NCBI GenBank assembly: GCA_001949185.1
Contig: BDGG01000014.1
Coordinates: forward strand, 1-64,000
Origin: Ramazzottius varieornatus
Taxonomy: Eukaryota; Tardigrada; Eutardigrada; Parachela; Ramazzottiidae
Direction: 5' to 3'
Length of the DNA: 64,000 bases
The position numbers were made by a program, and so were the translations under genes. Positions 11,374 through 39,846 of this stretch are shown here, piece after piece. Each line of letters opens with the position of its first letter. Within the stretch, counting starts at the first letter, position 1. Below the pieces are notes generated by a model. It was not told the DNA's origin. It ran no database searches and saw only the letters and a program-made list of their open reading frames with translations.

Positions 11374-14300
11374 ATGGCTTCACCGCTGTGGCGTCTCGGC
11401 CTCATCTCCCTCTTTCTTCTCGTTAACCCCACTTCCACCAACAACTTTCACCTTCCGTCAAGCCAATCATCCATAGCTGATCACTTCATTCAGTCATCCT
11501 CGTCCAGTTCGCCCGCCGACTGCAAAGACTTTCGCTTCGAAGAACCTTGCGCATGTTTCAGCCAATCAAACAGCGAAACCACCCAATACATCCTCAACTG
11601 CGACCAAGTCGCCTTCAGGTTCTTCCCGCCATTTCCAACCAACGTTTCATTCCTCTTGGCGTCCTTCCAACGCGTCGGTTACCAGGGTCTCCCAACCGAA
11701 CTCTTCTCCAACCGAAACTCCACACTACGCGCACTCGATCTCTCACAGAACTTTCTCCTTTCAATCACTACAAACTCCTTAGCCGGACTGGAGAACACTC
11801 TCGAGTATCTCAACCTTGCACATAACAGCCTAGGGAGAAACTTCCAACCGGTCCTCGACATTCCTGAGCTTCTTCGTCTTCGAGTTCTCCGTTCTCTGGA
11901 TCTCTCATCCAATGGAATCAAACTCTTTTCTCCCCCGTTCATTTCCGGTCTCTCCGAAACGCTTGAAGAACTGTACTTGGCCAAGAACGACCTGATCGAT
12001 GTTGAGTTCTTGAAGAACGCAAAGAATCTCCGCCAGTTGAAGTTTCTGGACGTGTCCGAGAACCGACTGTTCAGACTGGAGTCCTTCAGTTTCTCCGCTT
12101 TGCCGGCTTTGCAGTATGTTGACCTCACTGACAATTTCCTCACGATGGTCCTTCCCAATGCTTTCAATGGTTCGGCATTGAAACAGATCGGGCTCAGTCA
12201 GAACCGTTTGGCGAATGTGGACAGTAGCATAGTAGCCGGGCTGGAGAAGACACTGGCGGAGCTGGACCTGTCCTTCAACGCGTTGAAAAAGTTTCCGGAT
12301 ATTGGAAGTCTAGATTTGCTCGAAAAATTGAACCTCTCCTCTAACATGCTGGAAAACCCACGAGGTAAATCTGAAACTTTGCAGCAATCAGGACATTGGC
12401 AAATTCACCCAGGTCGCTTTCCCAAGTGGCGCACGCCCTCAGCCAGATCAATGAAATGGTGCGCCACTTGAGATAACAATCTGGGCGAAATCATTTGCTG
12501 ACGTCCCAGTTTCGTGCTTGATTCGGACACTGAAGGGGATATGAGCACCGCAATCTTTTTTTCTACAGGTATTTCGACACTACCAGATTCCACACTCCAC
12601 TTAGACCTCTCCAGTAATCTGTTCACTTCATCCATCGTTCCTTTCCTCTCCCAACTTCCCTCCCTCAAAACACTCCACCTCAGCCGTAACTTCATCGGCG
12701 ACGCTTGGGTCGACTCCACCTTCGCCATTCCCACCCTCGAGCACCTCGTCCTTGGCTCCACCAACATGACCGCCTTCCCTGCAGGCATCCTTTCAGCAGC
12801 CATGCCCCGTCTCCGCTCGCTGGACGTTAGTTACAACCTTATCAACACGCTCCCTACCGAAATTTTCGCCAACGCTTCCCTCCTTATCGAAAGTCTAACC
12901 ATGTCTCACTGTAATATCCAAGCCATTGATCCTGAGATATGGAACGATGTACCGAATTTACGTTTCCTCGACCTTTCGTACAACCTCCTTCCTGATGTGC
13001 CTAACCTTCCGAAGTCACTGTACGAACTGAACCTGAAACACAACCGAATCTCTTCCTTGTTGGATTTGCGTAATGGCTTGCCGAATTTGGTCAATCTGAC
13101 TATGGCTGAAAATAGCCTCCCGTCGATTGATTGGACGTTGTTGCCTATGCAGACTTTGCGGAATTTGGACTTGTCGAAGAATAACTTGACGGAGTTTCCG
13201 GGGTTTCAGGCTGTGCAGTACACTGAACAAAAAGATTTCGCGGGGGTAGTGCGGATGATGCCGTCGATAGATGGCGCTGCCAATAGTTGGAAAGATCTGG
13301 CGTCGACTGTAGAGGTGTTGGATTTGAGTCGGAACCAGATCGGTAACGTGAAGGAACCGCTGAGTAATTTCCCAAACTTGACAGTTTTGGACCTGAGCCG
13401 AAACCAGATCCAAACGATACCCGCTACCTTTCTACAAGACTTTGTCCAGCTGAAAGCTGTCAACCTGTCCGGAAACCACCTCAGCGGTTTGGCGGAGGGA
13501 ACCTTTGTGAATTTGCCTCAACTCGCCGACATTGATTTTAGCTTCAATAATCTAGCGGTAAGGGTCTCCATGAAATAAAAAACTCCCTATTCCGGAAGCG
13601 GAATTTTCATTGCGTTGGTCAAATATTTTTAGGATCTTCCAGCGCAGTTTTTTATTGGAGCCGATTCTCAGATGACCATAAGGCTGAACGGCAACCGTTT
13701 TACCACAACAGCTTCTCTCAACTTCACGTCCTTACCCTCCCTGACGACTCTCTCCCTCAGTCAAAACCAGATCGTGAACCTGACTGGCCCAGCTTTTTCC
13801 GGCTCGTCGATCCAGCATCTGGACCTGAGCGAAAACTTGATCGTGGGTGTTGACAACGCCACGTTCCGTATGATGAGCTCCCTGCGTACACTGAACCTAC
13901 AGTCGAACAGAATAGGCCAGCTGCCACCCAGTGCTTTCTGGGGGACTCTCCAACTTCAAGACCTCGACTTGAGCTATAACGTCATCGAATCCTTCCCGGA
14001 AGACTTGTTTCGTGGTGTGAGAAGGCTGACGTTGAACGTGGCGCATAACAACTTGAAGACTCTCCCGGACCACATCTTCAGCAAACCCCGCGTCGATCGG
14101 CTGATTGACATCAACCTATCCAGCAACAGCTTCAACGTACGAAAGAGCTTTGGCTTTAATTTCAAACTTAAATTTTTTCTTTGCCTGTTTTCCTCAAATT
14201 TACTCTGTGCAGGGGTATCCAGAAAAAGCATTGGGTGAGCAAGAGTACAATTTGATCGCCCTCGACATCTCGCACAACAACATCTCGACCATTCCTTCGG

Positions 14301-16358
14301 GATACCTCATATCCGTCAAGAGGCTCGACGTTTCGTCCAACCCCTTGTCCGACTCTTCCATCAGAACACTCTTGTCCGACCCGAAAGCTACGTTCAAGCT
14401 GAACTTGGCCAATACCGGCCTGACCGTGGTGCCACCTATCCTGTTGCAGTTCTTGACCAGCCTGAATATTTCCAACAACAATCTGACTTTTTTAAGCAAC
14501 ATGTCCAGTTGGGAGCACGTTACCCTGCTGGAGAACCTTGATGTGTCGGGCAACATCTTGACGGATTTGAAGGACGGGCAGATCTCTCTTCTCTTCCCCA
14601 AATTATCTTTCTTGAAGTCGTTGAACCTGAGCGCCAACCCTGTGAAATCCATTCGTGCTCACGAACTTTCCGGTAAACAATACATTGGGACGTCGGCAAA
14701 GGCAGTCCCCCACATCGTCTTTCCAAGTAGCGCACGCTCGTGGCCATTAACAATAAAGACGTGCGCCACTTGGAATATCGATCTGGGTGAAATCATTTGC
14801 CCACTTTATTTCAAATCAGCGCCAAATTTCTAAAAAATCCTCCACACCCTTTTTTACCCGTGTTTGCGATGTAGGCTTGGTGAATGTGGATACGCTGGAT
14901 ATTTCCAGTCTGCCCAACTTAGAGACGTTCGACATCAGCAACCTCCTGGAACTTCCGCGTCTGCGCAATCTCCGCGCTACCAACTACCCTCGTCTCTCCA
15001 ACTTCCCCGTCGGCGACATTTCTCCCCAGCTGCCGCTCTTCCGTAACGTGCACCTCGAACTCCACAGTCCCTTCATCACCAATCAGCTTCACGGTATCAT
15101 CACACCCAGTCTGCGGACACTCTTCCTCAGCGGTCCCACCGTCACCCGCATCAGCAAAGACGCATTCAACGGCTTCCTTCCTCCAGCGCACTTCGCTCTC
15201 TCCCTCAACAACATGTCGATCAGCAGCGTACCATCGGAAGTTCTGCGACGCTTTCCACGCGACACTCAGCTCAAGCTTAGAGTTTCTGGCACTGAACTAA
15301 CTGAACGTGACATGGTTACTTTGGTCACACAACTGACCACCGAAAATCCAATGGTCGTACTATCGAATAACCGTCTAACTTGCACATGTCAGTCCGCACT
15401 GTTCTTCCGCACTGTCGATGGTCATATTCAATGCGACTTACCAGCTGGCCTGAAAGACATACCGGTGTCACGGCTGAATTCCTCTGTCCTGAACTGTGAC
15501 CAATCTGACAATTCATCCACTCTTCAGAACAGTTTTGAGGTTGTTGCTCCGAATGAAGTCAATAGATCAATCAATCCAGAGCAACTCAACGATACAAACA
15601 CGTCGGTTATACCAACGTTAGGTGTGCCAGTTGTTCCTCTGCAACTACAACCTGAAACGTTACCGCTACCGGGAATCCCTACCAACAAGTGGCCGTTCAA
15701 CTGGTACGCCACGAAACCGTCCTCCGAGCCCGAAGTCATTTTCGAAATCACCACGTCCAAACCTTCCACTGCCGCGTCTAACTACATGCTGGAGGGCGCG
15801 GTTGCCGGTATCGTCGTCGGTCTCGTTGTACTGACCGCGCTGATCATCGGTGGTATCGTGTTCTGGTTCCGACGTGAGAAGCGTCGTCAGCTCCGTCAGT
15901 TCGCTGCTCAAAACGAAGGGCATATTTCCAAAGAAAAGCCTTATGCCATGATACCCAACCCGGACATCTGTCCACACCCTTCGTGGTACCCGCCACCACA
16001 ACCAGTCTTCGTGATACCCGTACCGGTCACGTCGACGGAGAATGGTGGACTGAATCAAGAGTATCTAAACTCGGTGAGGGAGATGTACTACAATAGAGAC
16101 TACCTGAAGAACGGGCAGAAGTTCCTGGAGTACCCGGCGGAGAAGAAGGGGCATGAAGCGCAGGAAAGGCTACCGGTGGACTTTGGCAACGAGTCAGACT
16201 ACCCCCGAGAATCGGTGGACTTGACAGATCATACGGATGAGGAGACGGATGACTATTCGGTGCTGGAGAGCTGTGATATGACGTTTACCTACGAGAGTGT
16301 ATTCGATACTGGACAGTCGGTACCTTCGATTGACGATTCGCTGTACGAACACCGGTGA
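11374..16358 (+). CDS. Large single-pass leucine-rich-repeat membrane protein
   Basis: Five exons: 11374-12364, 12569-13557, 13633-14136, 14213-14672 and 14875-16358, in frame throughout (1475 residues). An N-terminal signal peptide (RLGLISLFLLVNPTS) is followed by a Cys cluster (PCACFSQ), then some 30-40 repeats of the extracellular LxxLxLxxN type (LRALDLSQNFL, LRSLDLSSNGI, LKFLDVSENRL and so on). A C-terminal cap (LTCTCQSALFF ... LNCDQ, about 1149-1190), a Ser/Thr/Pro stalk, one transmembrane helix (AGIVVGLVVLTALIIGGIVF, about 1290-1310) and a cytoplasmic tail of about 160 residues rich in Tyr and acidic residues follow. The architecture resembles chaoptin-like or other LRR adhesion receptors; no ortholog is claimed. 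ATG 11374 directly follows an acceptor-like TTACAG. Introns 1 and 4 (about 200 bp) each carry a foldback element; the other two introns are about 75 bp. Confidence 0.85.
12393..12505. repeat. Foldback element, copy 4, in LRR intron 1
   Basis: Long imperfect palindrome: left arm GGCAAATTCACCCAGGTCGC, then TTTCCCAAGTGGCGCACG; right arm GGTGCGCCACTTGAGATAAC, then AATCTGGGCGAAATCATTTG. The arms pair over about 40 bp with interruptions around a loop of about 22 nt. It lies wholly within intron 12365-12568. Confidence 0.75.
14689..14805. repeat. Foldback element, copy 5, in LRR intron 4
   Basis: Left arm GACGTCGGCAAAGGC ... TTTCCAAGTAGCGCACG; right arm CGTGCGCCACTTGGAATATC, then GATCTGGGTGAAATCATTTG. 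The loop is about 23 nt. It occupies most of the 202-bp intron 14673-14874. Confidence 0.75.
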
Positions 16359-17107
16359 AATATAAATCTGAACTATATGCATAGATCCAACAAAGCTTTC
16401 TTCTATGGTTGAAAAACAATATCATTTTCCATTTACTTTACGGCTGTTTGTCTTTCGAAATGGCTTTAGTTTACCCTATACACACTTTTATGGATTATGC
16501 AATAGGCTGTAGCTGTGACGAATGTCCAGGTGGAAATCTCAGCACGGGCGCTCTCACAAATCTTATCGGCAAAGAGGGTTAGATAACTCCGACATCTTCG
16601 CGTACCGGATGACAACGGTCTTCATTATCGCCGGTATTGTTTGCAGGTTTCAGCTAGTATATTAGACGGAAGTCGCGAACGCGCATTTACGACGCCTTGT
16701 ACAGGCATGCACCGTAGATGCTCTCTGAACTTGATGAAAAATTTGTCTGGAAATGTAAACGCCAAGGTGTCGCTACCTGCAATCAATCTGATGCCGATTT
16801 GGCACTGCCAAAACCGACCTTCTGAGATTAGCGCACAAAAGGTTTTCCTTTTGTGTTATCAAAGCTGATTGCGTAATAGGAGGCGTACGTCCTACTGAAA
16901 TACCGACTGCTTGATCGGAAGGTTCTTCAGTCGGGCGTAGAGGTTGAAGCATCAGCCACGTCCTTCTTCCTCCCACCCAATTTCCCCAGAGCTCTTCGCA
17001 GCGCTCTCTCGTCGATGATCGACGTATCATTTCTCTTTTGGTAAATCTCTTGGATAAACTATTGCTCTGTTGGAACGTTGACTTTGTTTATAGCCTGAAA
17101 CTCCAAA
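16359..17107. other. Intergenic region upstream of the alpha-glucosidase gene
   Basis: No open frame of note. It must contain the promoter and 5' untranslated region of the glucosidase gene. TTTGTTTATAG at 17083-17093, 14 bases before the start codon, could be a splice acceptor. Confidence 0.4.
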
Positions 17108-35498
<18,391 letters not shown>

Positions 35499-35727
35499 GC
35501 TTACCGTGTCCTAGTGCAACAGTATGTTGCTCATGTATGTTCCGCATTGAGGATGCGTCTCTCCAGATAACCGCAACAAGCTTTGTTGTCAATATTATTT
35601 ATTCATGCCGACATCCATCTAGTATATATTTACAATATCTGTCAAGAACAATGGTTATTTTAAGCGTCGGCAAAGCGTCAAGAACGTAGTATCTAATGTA
35701 AATTCAAACGGACTTTAACGAGCACAT

Positions 35728-36222
35728 TCACGCGTTGTTCCAGGTAGGGTTTGGTTGAGGAGGAGGTCCCGTGATCGCTTCGGGCTTGTATGGATTGACG
35801 AAGATACCTTTGAATGCGGGTCCCACGCGACTACTGGCGTCGGCTGCCTGGCGGTAGCTTTCGACGGCCACGTGCTCGTTGCCGATTAGATCATTGACAA
35901 CAGCCTTGGTTCCTTTCGCCACCGTCTCATATACGCTTTTCACCTACAGTACAACAATATTCCTGGTATTATTCTGTGAAACGCAACTACCGTAATATTA
36001 CCGCGACCAGACGAGCGTGAAAATATTCCAACGAGAAACACGTAAATCGTTGTCTCCGAAAAAAGAAAAGAACTTCTCAAAGTTTCCGGAACGCTGGTTA
36101 TCAGTTGTGAGTTTTCTTACGGTATCCACAACATCTCGACGCAAGCGACCAGGAAGTGATGCTCCGTGGGACGTTCTGACGAACAATAAGACCAAGCAGA
36201 CGATGGATATCAGGAAACGCAT
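35728..36222 (-). CDS. Small secreted protein of unknown function
   Basis: Two exons on the minus strand, 36222-36121 and 35943-35728, joined in phase 0 by an intron with donor GTAAGA and acceptor CTGTAG; 105 residues. A clear signal peptide (MRFLISIVCLVLLFVRTSHG) is followed by a possible dibasic site (RLRR) and a mature part with amphipathic helix character (SVYETVAKGTKAVVNDLIG) ending in a Pro-rich tail (GPPPQPNPTW). It has no cysteines after the signal. The ATG at 36222 was chosen because it starts the signal peptide and lies just after an acceptor-like TTTTGCAG. It converges on the glucosidase gene, 230 bp away. The family was not recognised. Confidence 0.65.
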
Positions 36223-36255
36223 TCTCGAATCGCTGCAAAATTTCATTCCAAGCAA

Positions 36256-37070
36256 TAGTAAAGCTGGGATTAGGAACCAAAATTAGAAAGTTAGCTGTTT
36301 ATAGTTCGAAGTATGAAGGTAACTGAAGCATTTAGTTGGTCCGACTCTCAGCTTTATTCGGGAATCAGATTAGCTATCGGGTTTGCACTTTAACCATGTG
36401 ATCAATGTGATACTCTTCTGCTAAACTGGGAAACGACTATTACTATGCAGAAATTTGATATCACCGAAAGCAGTCCGGCACACCGCGCAGAGGCCGCTAC
36501 ATTCGTCAGTATCAGCGAGCACGGTCATTTCACTATGTCGTAATCGTCGAATATCGAATGAATTCAGAGGTTGATATGTGACCCGATTAGCGCAGAAACC
36601 AGCCAATCAAAACCGAGCACGTAGGCGGAGCCAACCGGCTTACCCACTAATGTGATCGGTGCTTAATTCCCGATCAAAAACGGCCTCCGTTAATCGAGTG
36701 CGTAATTAACCTCGAGTAACTTTTCAGTCACATCTTTGTGTGTGTTTTTCTTTCCAAAAGTTTGTTCAGATCGTAAATTTCAACAAAAGATGTTTCAACA
36801 AAGTACTAAGTGCGGTTTCAACTGCATCTTTTGCTGTCTAACGTCGATATTCTCCTATCTTTGATACTTCCGCCTGGTGTTTTGAGACATCAGAAAGAAA
36901 AAGAACCGTCCATGGAATTAGAATCGACGGCAAAGTTAAACCATCTTGGAGTGAGCAGAGTAAGCAGAAAGTGGGAATGCCTAACCGTAAGCCTTTCGTA
37001 GAAGTTTAATTTACCTTCCGGATCCTCCTTTGCGTGTTTCCTCCACCTTTGCAATATCCCACTGGACCCC
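36256..37070. other. Intergenic, no recognised feature
   Basis: AT-rich sequence without a convincing reading frame. It separates the small secreted gene from the R2-like element and presumably holds that gene's promoter. Confidence 0.4.
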
Positions 37071-37537
37071 AGAAGGCCACATAAGGCTACTAGGTAGATC
37101 TTTCTACCCTATGGTGCTGTGGTCGTGAGGATACTGCCGCTTTTAGTTTTTGCAGGTGGGGTCAATCCCTCAATCAAAGGACGCCCCACGGTGATCATGA
37201 TTAACCGCTAGCCCGGATCTCCCTTCTGCTCATCCGCTTCGCCTTACCTTCTCACAACCCAAGACTCACTACGAAGGCTACATAAGTCTACCAGGTACAT
37301 TTTGTATTCTACGGTGCTGTAGCCAGAGTCACTTCTTGCTCCGTGTACTGCGCTGCATTTCTCGACGTTTTGTTGCAGGATCGAAAAGTCTGGCCTAACC
37401 AGGAAAGCTGTTCAACAATCAACCCATTGGAAAGCTTCGTCTCTGCCACCCCTCTCTTGGTTTTCGTCGTCTGCTTCGTCTGGCCTCGTTCACATCTCGA
37501 GGCTCATCCTGAAGGCCTTGTAAGACTACCAGGCCAT
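37071..37537 (+). repeat. 5' untranslated tandem repeats of the R2-like element
   Basis: Related blocks begin at 37071 (AGAAGGCCACATAAGGCTAC, then TAGGTAGATC ... ATGGTGCTGTGG), at 37272 (CGAAGGCTACATAAGTCTAC, then CAGGTACATT ... ACGGTGCTGTAG) and at 37510 (TGAAGGCCTTGTAAGACTAC, then CAGGCCATGATCG). The period is about 200-240 bp and the last copy runs to 15 bases before the first ATG of the ORF. Confidence 0.6.
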
Positions 37538-37551
37538 GATCGTTGTCTGCA

Positions 37552-39846
37552 ATGACTGATACAGCTGATGGTGGCGCTATTTATGACCTCTGCGGCTTCA
37601 AAGCAGCCAGCGCTGGTTCCTTGAAGAGACATCGAGGAAAGGGAAAATGCTTGAAGAGTCAGAAGACACAAGAAGATCGAACAGTTGTCCTCGAGCAGAC
37701 CCCTACCTGTAACGCAGGCGAGCCTCCAGCGGAAGAGCCAATACAGCCTCGTCGTCCACCTCCCACCCTGTACAGAATACCCCATGGAGCCAGGGCAGCT
37801 GCAGCAGCCGCCTATGGTACTTCAATAAGGGAGTGCATTAGATCCAACACGCGCGAAAGCTGGTCCACCCTTCTCCGTTTTCCCTCTGTAGCTTTCCGCC
37901 AACCCGGGAAGAACCAGCGAACAAAGAAATCACTCTCCTCCATCGTAAAAGAAAACGAGTCAAGACCTGCCGGCGGAGAACAAGCCGTTGCGAAGCCACT
38001 CAAGAAGAAGCAGAAGAAGATGGATGAGGATTCCGAGCTGAAGAGAAGGGTGGAGCAAAAGCGTAACGACTGTGATGTCAGCGGCGCAGTTCGTATACTG
38101 GCTTCGGACGATGTCATGGCTCCAGTTACGACTGAAACATTGGAGGCACTTCGCGCCAAACATCCTCTTGAACAAGACAGCGTCGCGTTTCCGTTGAAAG
38201 AGTCCTTGGTGCCACCAGTCGGGCCAGTGACAAGCGAGGAAGTCATCAACGCGACTGTCAGCATTCCCAACGGCTCCGCTGGTGGTCCGGACGGACTCCG
38301 GCCACAGCACCTGAAAGACATGCTGAAAGGAGTAAGAGACCCGGCGTCTACGGAGCTTGCGGAATCATTGGCACTCCTTATCACCTTGATGTTGGAGCGC
38401 AAAGTGCCTGATGACATCTGCCCCGTCTTGTATGGTGTGTCACTGACCGCACTGCTCAAGAAAGATGGCGGTATCGGGTCGATCGCTGTCGGGAACACAT
38501 TGCGGTGACTGGCTGGAAAGATAGTGAGCAAACGAGTTATGGAGACGATGGGGGTGCTAGTCCGACCTCAGTAGCTTGGCTATGGCACAAAAGGAGGTGC
38601 AGAAGCAGCTGTTCATGCCACTCGGGTTTTCATCAGTCACGATAAGGCTTACCAAGTTCTTCTCAAACTGGACTTCCGCAATGCATTCAACACGTGTTTC
38701 GCGACAGACTGCTGCATGAAGTCCTGAGATATATGCCTGAGTTTTTCCCTTTTCTCTTTCAGCTGTACAGGACTCCTTCCAACCTTTCATACGGCGAGCA
38801 CAGCATTCAGTCGGCTCGCGGAGTTCAGGAAGGAGACACTGTTGGACCTCTCCTGGTTTGTCTGCTCACGCGCAACCTGACCAAGTCGCTCCAGTCACCG
38901 TTCAATCTCTGGTACCTGGATGATGCTACCCCCGGCGACGACCCGGAGCAGGTGTGTGAAGACCTACGTACAGTTGTCCGCGCCGGAGCTGCCTCGGGTC
39001 TGGAGCTTAATTTGGGTAAGTGCGAGGTATTTGCTTTTGGTGGGACGGACCGGGAACGCGCAACTGCAATAGCCAGAGTGCAGATTCATTGTCCTGGCAT
39101 TCTCCTTCCACAACGCAGCAACTTGACTCTTCTGGGAGCTCCTCTTTTCAACGAAACCATCCTCAGCGTGCTGAAAGCAAAGACGGACTCGGCGGAGCTG
39201 ATGACGGCACGTTTGGAAAAGATTTCGCCACATCAAGCCTTGTTCCTTTTAGAGAACTGCCTCAGTATTCCCAAGTTGCTTTACGTCCTACGCTGCAGTC
39301 CCACGAACAGATGGACATGACGCACTCAACGACATCATCCACAGAGCCTTGACTAGCTGCCAGGTTCATAACGTGAGAGAGCCTAATGGATTGATGCGCG
39401 ACGGAAACATGCGACCCGATGGACTAACGCTTGTTCCGTGGTATCAAGGAAAAGCTCTCGCATGGGACGTGACTGTGGTAGACACGCTGGCACAGACCTA
39501 TCTCCAGAGCTCCACCAATCAGGTAGGTTATGCTTCAAACCAAGCTGAGGAGAAGAAGAGGAGGAAGTACGAGGAGCTGGAGGGTCGATACCTGTTTTGC
39601 CCCGTCGGATTTGAAACTTATGGTGTATTCGGCAACGAAGCACGAGAGCTCGTGGAGAAGATCGGGAAGAAAGTTGCTGCGCGCACAGGCGAGCCAAGAT
39701 CTCTTTCGTTTTTGAAGCAGAAAATTAGCATAGAAATTCAGAGAGGCAATGCTGCTTGCGTTTTTGGCACTTTTGTACATAGCCGAGGTTTGGAAGAAAT
39801 TTATAGCATTCTAGATTTGAAGAAGAATGATGCTTCCTTAGTTTAA
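37552..39846 (+). pseudogene. R2-like non-LTR retrotransposon ORF with restriction-like endonuclease
   Basis: A partial C2H2 finger (YDLCGFKAASAGSLKRHRGK, first Cys missing) opens the frame, followed by a basic segment. The reverse transcriptase core is split by a TGA after GGIGSIAVGNTLR (38506-38508), a TAG near 38570 and a frameshift near 38690. Recognisable blocks are GSAGGPDGLRPQHL, LLKLDFRNAFNT, GVQEGDTVGPLL and YLDD. The C-terminal part (39349-39846) has MRPDGLTLVPW followed by LAWDVTVVDTL, the PD-(D/E)xK-type nuclease signature of R2/NeSL-like elements, then PVGFETYGVFG and ISIEIQRGNA. Such elements insert at specific sites by target-primed reverse transcription. The lesions make this copy dead. 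Confidence 0.8.

Noticed and set aside
36017-36286. Plus-strand ORF of 89 codons over the small secreted gene
   Set aside because: Its composition follows the complement of the signal peptide exon and intron; the minus-strand model has a signal peptide and clean splice sites.
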